32,400 nt of DNA from an uncultured Collinsella sp. Its GTDB lineage: Bacteria; Actinomycetota; Coriobacteriia; Coriobacteriales; Coriobacteriaceae. Below are positions 8,227-15,700 of the stretch, one piece after another; within the stretch, counting starts at the first letter, position 1; each line of letters opens with the position of its first letter. The stretch spans positions 1-32,400 of the forward strand of contig CABVAC010000021.1 in the NCBI GenBank assembly GCA_902496275.1, read 5' to 3'. Made by a program: the position numbers and the translations under genes. The notes under the pieces were generated by a model. The model ran no database searches. It was not told the origin of the DNA and saw only the letters and a program-made list of their open reading frames with translations.

Positions 8227-8259
8227 GTCTAGGAAGTTCTTTTTAGAGGAGGAAATGTA

Positions 8260-10149
8260 ATGAACGGAGTTTTGCTCATGGTTGTGGCCGCGGCGGTGCT
8301 CGCCTGCGGCTATCTGGGCTACGGCCGCTGGCTGGCCAACAAGTGGGGCGTTGACAAAGAGGCCCTCACGCCGGCCAAGCGCATGAAGGACGGCAAGAGC
8401 TTCTCACCCGTCTCCGCCTTTACCGCGTTCTCGCACCAGTTCAGCTCGATCTGCGGTGCTGGCCCTGTCACGGGTACGATCGTCGCCATGGCCTTTGGCT
8501 GGCTGCCCGTCGTGCTCTGGGTCCTCGTCGGCGGCATCTTCTTTGGCGCCGTCCACGACTTTGGTGCTCTGTATGCTTCGATGAAGAACAACGGCAAGTC
8601 CCTGGCTCAGCTCATCGAGAAGTACATCGGCAAGACCGGCCGTCGCCTGTTCCTGCTGTTCTGCTGGCTGTTCTGCATCATCGTCATCGCCGCCTTCACC
8701 GACATGGTCTGCAAGACGTTCATGTTCACCCCGGCCGTTGACGCTTCTGGTGCTGCTACCGGTGCCATCGACTTCACCAAGTCCTATGCCGCCGGCTGCG
8801 CTGGTACCATCTCCATCCTGTTCACCTTCGTCGCTATCGCCTTTGGTTGGGCCCAGAAGAAGTTCAACCTCACCGGTGCTACCGAGTTCGTCACCGGCGT
8901 GGTCCTCATGGTTCTCATGTTTGCCGTCGGTATGCAGTTCCCGGTCTACCTGGATAAGTTCCAGTGGTTCGCCGTCGTCATGGTCTACCTGGTCTTCGCT
9001 GGCGCTATGCCCATCCAGATGCTCAAGACCCCGCGTGACTACCTCACTTCCATCATGATGATCGTCATGATCGTTTGCGCTGTCCTCGGTATCGTCGTCC
9101 TGGGTGTTAACGGCCAGGCCACCATCACCGCTCCGGCCTTTACCGGCTTCTCCAGCGCTTCTGGCATGATGTTCCCGGTCCTGTTTGTTTCCGTTGCCTG
9201 CGGTGCCCTCTCCGGCTTCCACAGCCTCGTTTCTTCTGGTACCTCCTCCAAGCAGGTCGAGAAGGAGCAGGACGCCGTCAAGGTCGGTTATGGCGCCATG
9301 ATCGTCGAGTCCTTCGTCGGCATCCTTGCCATCATCGTCGCCGGCATCATGTTCTCCGACATGAACACCGCCGGTACCGGCGCCCTCAACGCCGGCGTCG
9401 CTTCCACCCCGTTCCAGATCTTCGCCGCTGGTATCTCCCGCGGTATGCAGGCCTTCGGTGTTGACGGTACGTTCGCTACCGTCTTCATGACCATGAACGT
9501 TTCCGCTCTGGCCCTGACCTCGCTCGACGCCGTCGCCCGCATCGCCCGCACCTCGTTCTCCGAGTTCTTTGCCCAGACCAACGACGCCCTGGCCATCGAG
9601 TCCAAGGCCGGCTACATGAAGGTTCTCGGCAACCCCTGGTTCGCTACGGTCGTCACCCTGCTTCCCGGTCTCGCCCTCGCCTTTGGCGGCTATGCCAACA
9701 TCTGGCCGCTCTTTGGTGCTTCCAACCAGCTGCTCGGCGGTATGACCATGATTACCCTCGCCGTGTTCTGCAAGTGCACCGGCCGCAAGGGCTGGATGCT
9801 CTACGTGCCCGTCGCCTTCCTGCTCTGCTGCACCTTCACCTCGCTGGTCCAGAGCGCCATGGGCTGCATGACCGCTGTCCAGGCTTACGGCTTCTTCGGC
9901 ACCATCCCGGCTACCGCCACCACGGCCGCCGTCTCCGTCGCCGCCACCAAGGGCCTGCAGCTCGTTTTCGCCGTCCTGCTGATGGTCCTGGGCCTCATCG
10001 TTGCCGTCAACTGTCTCAAGGAGTTCTTCGGCAAGGAGGCCGGCTCCATGCCCGACGAGGAGCCCGAGTGGTCCGAGATGGGCAAGGCCGAGTACGGTCG
10101 CGCCGCTGCCGCTGAAGCTCCTGCCGACGCCGAGGCCGCCAAGGCCTAG
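8260..10149 (+). CDS. cstA: CstA-family carbon starvation / peptide-pyruvate transporter
   Basis: A 629-aa polytopic inner-membrane protein of the CstA family, whose members import pyruvate or peptides during nutrient limitation. Seen in the sequence: an N-terminal membrane segment, then the family-typical GYGRWLANKWG and FSHQFSSICGAGPVTGT, GAVHDFGALYASM, and many hydrophobic helices (about 15 or more) ending in a charged Ala/Glu-rich cytoplasmic tail. The start follows AGAGGAGGAAATGTA. It stands alone between a promoter/attenuator leader and a strong terminator. The leader with Ile/Val codons suggests control by branched-chain amino acid supply, consistent with a peptide or amino-acid role; the substrate cannot be fixed from sequence. 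Codon use is strongly biased to C-ending codons, suggesting high expression. Confidence 0.92.
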   Translation: MNGVLLMVVAAAVLACGYLGYGRWLANKWGVDKEALTPAKRMKDGKSFSPVSAFTAFSHQFSSICGAGPVTGTIVAMAFGWLPVVLWVLVGGIFFGAVHDFGALYASMKNNGKSLAQLIEKYIGKTGRRLFLLFCWLFCIIVIAAFTDMVCKTFMFTPAVDASGAATGAIDFTKSYAAGCAGTISILFTFVAIAFGWAQKKFNLTGATEFVTGVVLMVLMFAVGMQFPVYLDKFQWFAVVMVYLVFAGAMPIQMLKTPRDYLTSIMMIVMIVCAVLGIVVLGVNGQATITAPAFTGFSSASGMMFPVLFVSVACGALSGFHSLVSSGTSSKQVEKEQDAVKVGYGAMIVESFVGILAIIVAGIMFSDMNTAGTGALNAGVASTPFQIFAAGISRGMQAFGVDGTFATVFMTMNVSALALTSLDAVARIARTSFSEFFAQTNDALAIESKAGYMKVLGNPWFATVVTLLPGLALAFGGYANIWPLFGASNQLLGGMTMITLAVFCKCTGRKGWMLYVPVAFLLCCTFTSLVQSAMGCMTAVQAYGFFGTIPATATTAAVSVAATKGLQLVFAVLLMVLGLIVAVNCLKEFFGKEAGSMPDEEPEWSEMGKAEYGRAAAAEAPADAEAAKA

Positions 10150-10191
10150 TCGGTCGGACGGGTTGAATCTCCCATCTATTTGACTCGGAAA

Positions 10192-10228
10192 GACTGGGTC
10201 CGCAATCAAGCGGACCCGGTCTTTTTTC
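10192..10228 (+). terminator. Intrinsic terminator after cstA
   Basis: GACTGGGTCCGC (10192-10203) pairs with GCGGACCCGGTC (10210-10221), with one G-T pair, AATCAA loop, then six T. Confidence 0.92.
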
Positions 10229-10332
10229 TTGTGAGAACAGGTGGTGCAAGGGCGTTCTCGCAGATGTTTTGCGTGGATAGGCTCGTGCGTTGTACCATAT
10301 GGACGTATATGTGTGCATATGAAAGGGGCCCC

Positions 10333-12525
10333 GTGGCCAAGACGGTATATTCCGATAATCAAAACAATGTCGATGCTCTGGCTGAGCGTCTGAGCAGCCA
10401 GACATCGCTTTCTGCCGAGCGCGCCAAGCTGGTTGCCTACGACCTGCTCTGCCGCAAGGCGCTCAAGATTAAGTCGAGCGCGCTGGCGCAGATTTTCCGC
10501 TCCGTCGATAAGGAATGCGACACCAAGGCGATGCGCGATGAGCTTATCGCGGCAAATATCGTGACCAAGATCGAGGGCAGCGGCATTAACGGGCGCCCGG
10601 CGTTCTATACCATCAATGTCGAGATCCGCGATGCCCAGGAGCAGCCTGCCGAGTCCGTCGAAGATTTTGTCGTCGAGGTTTCCGCTGACGTGCCTGCTGT
10701 GGAAGAAGCTGCTCCGCGTGAGCATGTCGATACCGATGAGTTGCTCGATGAGAACGTCGTGCGTGCCTTTACGGCCAAGGCGGGACGCGGCGGTTTTGGC
10801 GGGGGTGGCAAGCGCGATGCGCAGCGCCGCGCCCAGCAGGAGCGCTTCCGTCGTGCCGTTGCTCAAAAGGGTGAGACGGATGCCGAGGCTGTTGAGAACG
10901 AGGTTGCTGCCGAGTCGCAGAGGCCCGCGAAGGAGCAAAAGCCCGTGGAGGCCCAGGAGCCCCAGCGTCGCCGTGGTGCCCACTTTAAGGCTGCGCAGCA
11001 GGATGTCGCGCATGAGGTTGAAGAGCCTTCCGAGGCTGCAGACGATGTTGAGGAGTCTGCCAAGAAGGCTCCGGGTTCATGCCGTCCCGGGCGTGGTTTT
11101 GCGAGGCGCGCGTATCCCGTAAGGCGTCAGGAGAAGGGCGAGCCGGCTTCGACCGCTCAGGCCGAGAAGGCCGAACAAACCGAGAAAACCGTTGAGCCGG
11201 CGACTCGCGAGCAGCAACCTTCCGAGTCGCAGCCTGCGGCTGACGCTGAGGTCAAAGCTCAACAGACCGCTGATAAGCAGGCGGGGGAGAGCACCTCAGG
11301 CAAGCCCCGTCGTCGTCGTCACCGCGGCGGTCGTGGCTCAAATGCCGAGGCCGCGGCCGAGAAGGCAGCGACACAAAACGGAGATGAGAAGGCCGAGACT
11401 CCGGTGGATCAGGTCAAGCGCCAGCCGGCGAAGGAGGCCAAGTCCGATCGTCCGCAAAAGCGCTCGTCTGCGCCCAAGCAGAAACGTAATACCCGGGCAG
11501 ATTCCAAGCGTAAGCCTCATGCACAGGCTGAGCCTGCCGCGGCTGATAGTGCTACCCAGCAGCCCGAGTCGGCCGTCCACGGCGAGGTATCGGCGTTTGC
11601 CCTTGCCCGCGTTTTGGGCAGGCAGCTGCTCAAAGTTGTCCCTACGCCTACGGCGCTCTCTAAGATCAAGGAGCAGCAGACTCAAATTGTTAAGGCCGAG
11701 GGCAAGGACGGCAAAAAGGCGCCGCAGCGCACTCAGCACAACGAGATGTCCAACCGCAAGATTGCCGAGGAAATCGCAATCATCCAGGCTTGGATCGAGC
11801 AAAACCGAGGTGCCGATACGCCGGTTGCCTCGCGCCGCCAGCGTGCCTACCAGATTTTTAACGACGAGAAGGCTTTTGACGGCAAGCACGGTGAGCGCCT
11901 GATAAGGCGCATGACCGAAAAGGGCATCAGCATGCAGGCGATCAAGGTCGCCCCCAACCGCCCCGTGCACTTTACGGGTTTCTTTACGCTGGGCGCCGAT
12001 AAGCCGTTCATTATGGTCGAGAACCTGGACACCTACGACGAGATCGTCAGGCTGCTGCGTGGCCGCAAGCACGCCAAGCTCTTTGGCATCAAGGTGGGCG
12101 GCGTGATTTTTGGCGGCGGATGCAAGGCGAGCGTCTCGCATGCCCTGGACGATTATCTGGCTGAGATCGGCTATCGCTTTAACTACGTCTACTACGTGGG
12201 CGATATCGACCGCGAGGGCGCGCGCATCGTCGAGCAGGCTCGCAATGCCAATGTGGTTGAGATTCGCCTGCATGCCGGCATGTACCGCGCCATGCTCGCC
12301 GAGCATAAGCGTCGCGTGAAGGCCGGCGGCGAGTGCGAGCCCGCGGCTGCCAACCAGGGCGTGCCGCAGAACTTGGCGGCGACGATCAAGGATCTGCCCA
12401 TGGTCACGCGCGTGCAGTTCCGCAATGTGCTGCGCGAGGGCGGGCGCATTCCGCAGGAGATTCTGATGACCGCCGACTATCGGGATGGCGACTCGGGAAG
12501 CTTCGACCGCATGCTTAACAACTAA
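10333..12525 (+). CDS. Orphan JetD/DUF2220-like Toprim protein with long disordered linker
   Basis: About 730 aa. Residues 1-105 look like a helical, possibly winged-helix domain (AERAKLVAYDLLCRKALKIK). Residues about 105-415 are low complexity, rich in Ala, Glu, Lys, Arg and Gln, probably disordered. Residues about 420-730 resemble the C-terminal domain of Wadjet JetD (DUF2220, topoisomerase VI A-like Toprim). IFNDEKAFDG sits near 507, followed by VENLDTY (E563), VIFGGGCKAS and VYYVGDIDREGARI (D624, D626), the Glu and Asp-x-Asp expected to bind metal. In Wadjet, JetD is the DNA-cleaving subunit working with JetABC, none of which is nearby. The start chosen is GTG 10333 behind GAAAGGGG; longer frames begin inside the cstA terminator. 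Role unknown; DNA binding or cleavage is inferred. Confidence 0.72.
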   Translation: MAKTVYSDNQNNVDALAERLSSQTSLSAERAKLVAYDLLCRKALKIKSSALAQIFRSVDKECDTKAMRDELIAANIVTKIEGSGINGRPAFYTINVEIRDAQEQPAESVEDFVVEVSADVPAVEEAAPREHVDTDELLDENVVRAFTAKAGRGGFGGGGKRDAQRRAQQERFRRAVAQKGETDAEAVENEVAAESQRPAKEQKPVEAQEPQRRRGAHFKAAQQDVAHEVEEPSEAADDVEESAKKAPGSCRPGRGFARRAYPVRRQEKGEPASTAQAEKAEQTEKTVEPATREQQPSESQPAADAEVKAQQTADKQAGESTSGKPRRRRHRGGRGSNAEAAAEKAATQNGDEKAETPVDQVKRQPAKEAKSDRPQKRSSAPKQKRNTRADSKRKPHAQAEPAAADSATQQPESAVHGEVSAFALARVLGRQLLKVVPTPTALSKIKEQQTQIVKAEGKDGKKAPQRTQHNEMSNRKIAEEIAIIQAWIEQNRGADTPVASRRQRAYQIFNDEKAFDGKHGERLIRRMTEKGISMQAIKVAPNRPVHFTGFFTLGADKPFIMVENLDTYDEIVRLLRGRKHAKLFGIKVGGVIFGGGCKASVSHALDDYLAEIGYRFNYVYYVGDIDREGARIVEQARNANVVEIRLHAGMYRAMLAEHKRRVKAGGECEPAAANQGVPQNLAATIKDLPMVTRVQFRNVLREGGRIPQEILMTADYRDGDSGSFDRMLNN

Positions 12526-12533
12526 ATTCCGCC

Positions 12534-12670
12534 GGCCCCGGGAGAGCGGGGACACCGGCTTAGGTTTCCTGCTCTACAGTCCTGCTCACGACGGAGGCCA
12601 CATTAAGTGGCCTCCTGTTCGTGCGGAACTCGCGATAAACCTAAGCCGGTGTCCCCGCTCTCCCGGGGCC
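12534..12670. repeat. Palindromic element, copy B: same core, different perfect 34-bp arms
   Basis: The left arm 12534-12567 is the exact reverse complement of 12637-12670 (34 of 34), but apart from the inner AGGTTT/AAACCT it does not resemble the arms of copy A. The core 12568-12636 is again 69 nt. Its main hairpin reads GGAGGCCAC/GTGGCCTCC where copy A has GAAGGCCAC/GTGGCCTTC, and CACGA/TCGTG where copy A has CGCAA/TTGCG. Both stems are preserved by paired changes. It begins 8 bp after the JetD-like gene's stop. Confidence 0.9.
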
Positions 12671-12702
12671 TGTCGTGGCTTGGCCGTTGCATGCGGCTCG
12701 CT

Positions 12703-12735
12703 TTTCGGAACGGGGCTGACGGACACGTTCCGAAA
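12703..12735. repeat. Short inverted repeat
   Basis: TTTCGGAACG (12703-12712) and CGTTCCGAAA (12726-12735) form a perfect 10-bp stem with a 13-nt loop. There is no T run. It belongs to the repeat-dense gene-free region after copy B; function unknown. Confidence 0.6.
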
Positions 12736-12773
12736 TCTACCACCGTCGCTGTGCAGGGTGTCTATAAAGAGCC

Positions 12774-13003
12774 GTGGCCAAAAAACATCAAATATGAGTA
12801 CTGATACTCTTTTAGTAGCAGTAATTTTGACCACATTTAAGGTGATTTGACGTGTCGATCGAGCAGATAAGCTGCCGTATCTCCTCAAGTGTTCATTAAA
12901 GGAAGACCTTGATGCGAATAAATCTCATTAAGATCTTCTTTTATTAACGAAAATAATGTAGCTACAACGGTAACAGTACTCATATTTGCCGTTTTTTGGC
13001 CAC
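12774..13003. repeat. Inverted repeat pair enclosing an AT-rich island
   Basis: The 30 bp at 12774-12803 (starting GTGGCCAAAAAAC) match the reverse complement of 12974-13003 with two mismatches. Similarity appears to continue inward in weaker form. The enclosed 170 bp is markedly AT-rich compared with the surrounding high-GC sequence and has no believable ORF. A weak terminator-like hairpin (12902-12910 with 12930-12938, then TTTTATT) lies inside. It could be the remnant of a small mobile element or a non-coding RNA locus. Confidence 0.6.
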
Positions 13004-13036
13004 AGTCCTTCGGAGGGTCCTCGAAAATAGTCCCGA

Positions 13037-13095
13037 GCCGGCACTTGGGGACGTTCCTATAATGCCGGCACTTAGGAGCGTCCCCAAGTGCCGGC
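13037..13095. repeat. REP-like palindrome
   Basis: A 17-bp perfect inverted repeat, GCCGGCACTTGGGGACG (13037-13053) against 13079-13095. The spacer contains a further partial direct copy (GCCGGCACTTAGGAGCG near 13064). The arrangement resembles REP/REPIN-type intergenic repeats. No RAYT transposase is in the window. Confidence 0.6.
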
Positions 13096-13109
13096 ACCGC
13101 GTCTGCCTG

Positions 13110-13350
13110 CGGCGGCCGCGCCCCGCTGCGTCGCTCCGCATCCTTGCGGGTTCGGATTCCTCCGCTTGGCGGCGTTGGCTCGATTTGCTTGACGTGAGGG
13201 GCTCTTGGCTGGTGTGGGACGGAGGGATTCCGCGTCCGCCTGGTCGGCGGCCGCGCCCCGCTGCGTCGCTTCGCTCCTTGCGTGCTGCGCTGGAAAACGC
13301 TTCGCGTTTCCTCAGTTCCGCACCCTTGCGGGTTCGAATTCCTCCGCTTG
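13110..13350. repeat. Direct repeats with tRNA T-arm-like fragments
   Basis: A 26-nt block at 13110-13135 recurs exactly at 13245-13270. A 27-nt block at 13142-13168 recurs at 13324-13350 with one change; it contains GGGTTCGAATTCCTCCG, which looks like a tRNA T-arm. In addition TGGGACGGAGGGATTC at 13215-13230 is identical to the tRNA-Gln 3' end sequence at 13406-13421, in the same orientation. The spurious frames across this area are not genes. It may be scar tissue of past integration at the tRNA. Confidence 0.6.
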
Positions 13351-13353
13351 CCC

Positions 13354-13392
13354 ACAAGAAAGCGCCCTGGGCCGTTATGGGCTTAGGGCGCT
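13354..13392 (-). terminator. Intrinsic terminator of tRNA-Gln
   Basis: Read on the minus strand, AGCGCCCT and AGGGCGCT (13361-13392) form the base of a stem with an inner CCC/GGG pairing, followed by TTTCTTGT. It lies 9 bp after the tRNA 3' end. Confidence 0.75.
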
Positions 13393-13401
13393 CAGTTTTA
13401 A

Positions 13402-13476
13402 TGGCTGGGACGGAGGGATTCGAACCCCCAACAGCCGGCACCAAAAACCGGAGTTCTACCGTTGAACTACGTCCCA
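13402..13476 (-). tRNA. tRNA-Gln(UUG)
   Basis: A 75-nt cloverleaf on the minus strand: acceptor TGGGACG/CGTCCCA, D-arm GTTC/GAAC, anticodon stem CCGGT/GCCGG around TTTTGGT (anticodon TTG, read as CAA Gln), and T-arm with GTTCGAATC. The CCA end is encoded. Its 3' 16 nt before the GCCA tail are duplicated at 13215-13230. Confidence 0.95.
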
Positions 13477-13514
13477 ATGTGTGGTGTTGCCCAAAAGCAA
13501 CTCGTCTAGTTTAC

Positions 13515-14420
13515 CTAATCTGCGAGGGCATCGCAAACGCCGTCGAGTAGGCGTACGGCGAGCGTCTGCGCGTCGCTGGCCGTGAAGGTGCCGTTGTAGC
13601 GCGTCATGCCCGTGAGCTCAATGCGAATGCGAGCCGGCTTCTGCTGCGCGGCGACATTGGCGGTGCGGATGCGCTGGGCCAGGTTGTGGCACTCGGCGAG
13701 GGCAATCATGGCGCGTGGCGCGGCGTCGGCGGGCAGCTCGTCGCTTGCGATCTCGAGCACCAGGTCAACGTCGGTTGGGACCTCGGAGTCGCAGAGCATC
13801 ATGCCGCTGTTGTCGGTCGTTGCCGTGGCGATGTTCCACATGCGCGAAGCAACGCTGCGTGCGATGGGGTCCTCACCGATAACGGCGATCTGGAAGCGCT
13901 CGAGCACGTTGGCGGCGCGAGCAAAACCGATGCGGGACTCGGCTTCGGTGACCGAGGGCTTGCCCTCCCACACATGGTGCAGGCGGTTGATGTAGGCGTA
14001 GGTGTCCTGGAAGGCCATGCCGTCGGCAAACAGGCCGACATTTTCCTGGAACTGCTGCAGGGCGGCCTCGGTATGCGGACCAAAGTAGCCGTCGTCTTCG
14101 CCACAGGCAAAGCCCAAAACGTTGAGAGCGCGCTGCAGGGCCTGCACATCGGCGCCATGGAAATTGGGCATGCGCAGATACAGAGTGCGGTCGCCCAGCT
14201 TATACGAGGCGTCGACCAGGGCGCTCCAACAGGGGATATCGACGGCATGACCGGCAGCAAGGCCGCTGTCGAGCCTGAAGGTGCTGACGGCCTGCTCGGT
14301 GGTGGTGCCAAAGCGCTTGTCGACAACCTCGGCGTCATCGATTGTATAGCCGAGCTGCAGAAGGCGGGACTGAACATCCTCGACGGCTGCTCCCTGCATG
14401 CCCGTGGTAATAGGTTCCAT
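13515..14420 (-). CDS. Protein with two peptidoglycan-binding domains, no signal peptide
   Basis: 301 aa. Two PG_binding_1-like repeats are visible: about residues 5-60 (GMQGAAVEDVQSRLLQLGY and DKRFGTTTEQAVSTFRLDSG) and about 78-130 (HGADVQALQRALNVLGF and DGYFGPHTEAALQQFQENVG). The remaining 150 residues include DVDLVLEIASDE and RIRIELTGMTRYNG, which could be a degenerate amidase_3-type domain, though no zinc-binding His/Glu set is evident. There is no signal peptide or membrane segment, so it should be cytoplasmic. That is reminiscent of mycobacterial CwlM, a cytoplasmic regulator of cell-wall synthesis, but this is only an idea. The start follows AAAGGGG. A promoter lies at 14489-14518. Confidence 0.7.
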   Translation of the reverse strand: MEPITTGMQGAAVEDVQSRLLQLGYTIDDAEVVDKRFGTTTEQAVSTFRLDSGLAAGHAVDIPCWSALVDASYKLGDRTLYLRMPNFHGADVQALQRALNVLGFACGEDDGYFGPHTEAALQQFQENVGLFADGMAFQDTYAYINRLHHVWEGKPSVTEAESRIGFARAANVLERFQIAVIGEDPIARSVASRMWNIATATTDNSGMMLCDSEVPTDVDLVLEIASDELPADAAPRAMIALAECHNLAQRIRTANVAAQQKPARIRIELTGMTRYNGTFTASDAQTLAVRLLDGVCDALAD

Positions 14421-14488
14421 GAACGAACCCCTTTCGGCGTACCATTCGTACTATTTTGAGCGTGTGTCGGATAGACAACGCGAGACAA

Positions 14489-14518
14489 TTTATAAACATG
14501 CACTCAATAGTGTAGCAA
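14489..14518 (-). promoter_or_regulatory. Candidate promoter of the peptidoglycan-binding protein gene
   Basis: On the minus strand TTGCTA (14513-14518) and TATAAA (14489-14494) are 18 bp apart, about 70 bp upstream of the ATG at 14420. Confidence 0.45.
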
Positions 14519-14559
14519 CTTGTACCCAAACTCGCTGCCCACAGGTTTTATGACCCCCG

Positions 14560-15585
14560 CTAGTTAAGACGCTCCACAAAGAAATCTGCCATTGAGAGGA
14601 AGAGCTCGCGCGCATGCGGGTCGAGCTCGACGCCTTCGATAGCGGCCTTGGCCTTAGCGGTCAGGTCGAGCGCATAGGTGTGGGCGTAATCGATGGAGCC
14701 GGTCTCCTGGAAGATCTCCACGGCGCGTGCGAGCTGCGCAGGGTCCTCGGTGCCCGAGGAAAGGATTGCCTCGATCTCGTCGTGATAGCGCTCGTCTGAC
14801 AGGGCATGCACGGCAACGAGGGTGCGCTTGCCCTCGGTGATATCGGTGCGGAAGTCCTTGTTGGCGGCCTCCTTGGTGCCGATCAAGTTGAGCAGGTCGT
14901 CTTGAATCTGGAAGGCAAGGCCCGTGTGCAGCCCAAAGGCGCGCAGTGCCTCAATCTGCTCTTCGCTGCCGCCGCCGATAATGGCTCCGGCGGCAAGCGG
15001 CGTCGCTCCGCTGTAGTACGCGGTCTTGTGCGTCGCCATGTCCAGGTAGTCATCAACCGAGATATCAAAGCGCTCGTCACGGACCCAACCCAGGTCAAGC
15101 GCTTGACCCTCGATGGTGCGGACGATCATCTCGGTAAGCTCGTGGAGCACACGCAGCTTCACGTCGGACTCGAGCGTGGGATCGTCGAGAACCGTCTTGG
15201 TGACCATGGTGAGCGCCAGGTCGCCACAATTGATGGCAAGGCCCGTGCCCTCGGTAAGGTGCATGCAGGGCTTGCCTCGACGAAGCTGTCCGTTGTCGGC
15301 GATGTCGTCGTGAATCAGCGCGCCTGACTGGAAATGCTCGATGGCCGCCGCTGCGCTGCGGGCGCTCTCAAAGCTGCCGCCTACCGCAGTGGCGGCGAGC
15401 ATGCAGATGAGCGGGCGGTGGCGCTTGCCAGCGTTTGCCGTAAATGCCGAGAGCGGGGTATACAGGTAGCGCTCGATATCGGCGGAAGTCGCCTGTCCGT
15501 CAAAGAACGTGGCCAGATAGTCGTTAATCTGGTCAAAGTGCTGGGCTAAAAAGCTGGTAAACGGACTGGACACGGGTTCTCGCAT
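14560..15585 (-). CDS. Trans-isoprenyl (polyprenyl) diphosphate synthase
   Basis: Condenses isopentenyl diphosphate onto allylic diphosphates to make an isoprenoid chain for quinones, carotenoids or cell-wall carriers. The first Asp-rich motif is HDDIAD (D93, D94, D97), followed by NGQLRRGKPCMH. The second is FQIQDDLLNLIG, where the usual last Asp is Asn. An N-terminal GKRHRPLI carries the conserved diphosphate-binding Lys/Arg. 341 aa is normal. Product chain length cannot be told reliably. The start lacks a clear ribosome site; the ATG at 15585 is used as the longest sensible start. Confidence 0.9.
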   Translation of the reverse strand: MREPVSSPFTSFLAQHFDQINDYLATFFDGQATSADIERYLYTPLSAFTANAGKRHRPLICMLAATAVGGSFESARSAAAAIEHFQSGALIHDDIADNGQLRRGKPCMHLTEGTGLAINCGDLALTMVTKTVLDDPTLESDVKLRVLHELTEMIVRTIEGQALDLGWVRDERFDISVDDYLDMATHKTAYYSGATPLAAGAIIGGGSEEQIEALRAFGLHTGLAFQIQDDLLNLIGTKEAANKDFRTDITEGKRTLVAVHALSDERYHDEIEAILSSGTEDPAQLARAVEIFQETGSIDYAHTYALDLTAKAKAAIEGVELDPHARELFLSMADFFVERLN

Positions 15586-15700
15586 TCTTTGATAGGTTGC
15601 ATCGTTGCATTATGCAGACAACATATTGCCACATTAGGGCGTCGAGCGCGGCGGTTGAAGACGATTGGTCCATGCGGCCGCAAGTGCGGTAGGGGCTTGG

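Noticed and set aside
8024..8259. T-box or other known riboswitch in the cstA leader
   Set aside because: No T-box sequence, specifier-loop layout or other recognisable aptamer was seen; the small ORF plus terminator explains the region better.
10180..10332. Upstream extension of the JetD-like protein
   Set aside because: This part of the frame runs through the cstA terminator hairpin and lacks a ribosome site; GTG 10333 follows GAAAGGGG.
8404..11013. An 869-aa open frame on the minus strand across cstA
   Set aside because: It is antisense to a clear CstA gene, crosses two further transcription signals and has a biased low-complexity composition. It is a by-product of C-ending codons.
13142..13350. 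Additional tRNA genes
   Set aside because: Only T-arm-like fragments are present; no acceptor, D-arm or anticodon stem can be completed.
12885..13550. Protein-coding frames on either strand near tRNA-Gln
   Set aside because: They run through repeats and the tRNA itself and give the typical tRNA-derived translations (such as GGIRTR and GFEPPT); no ribosome sites.
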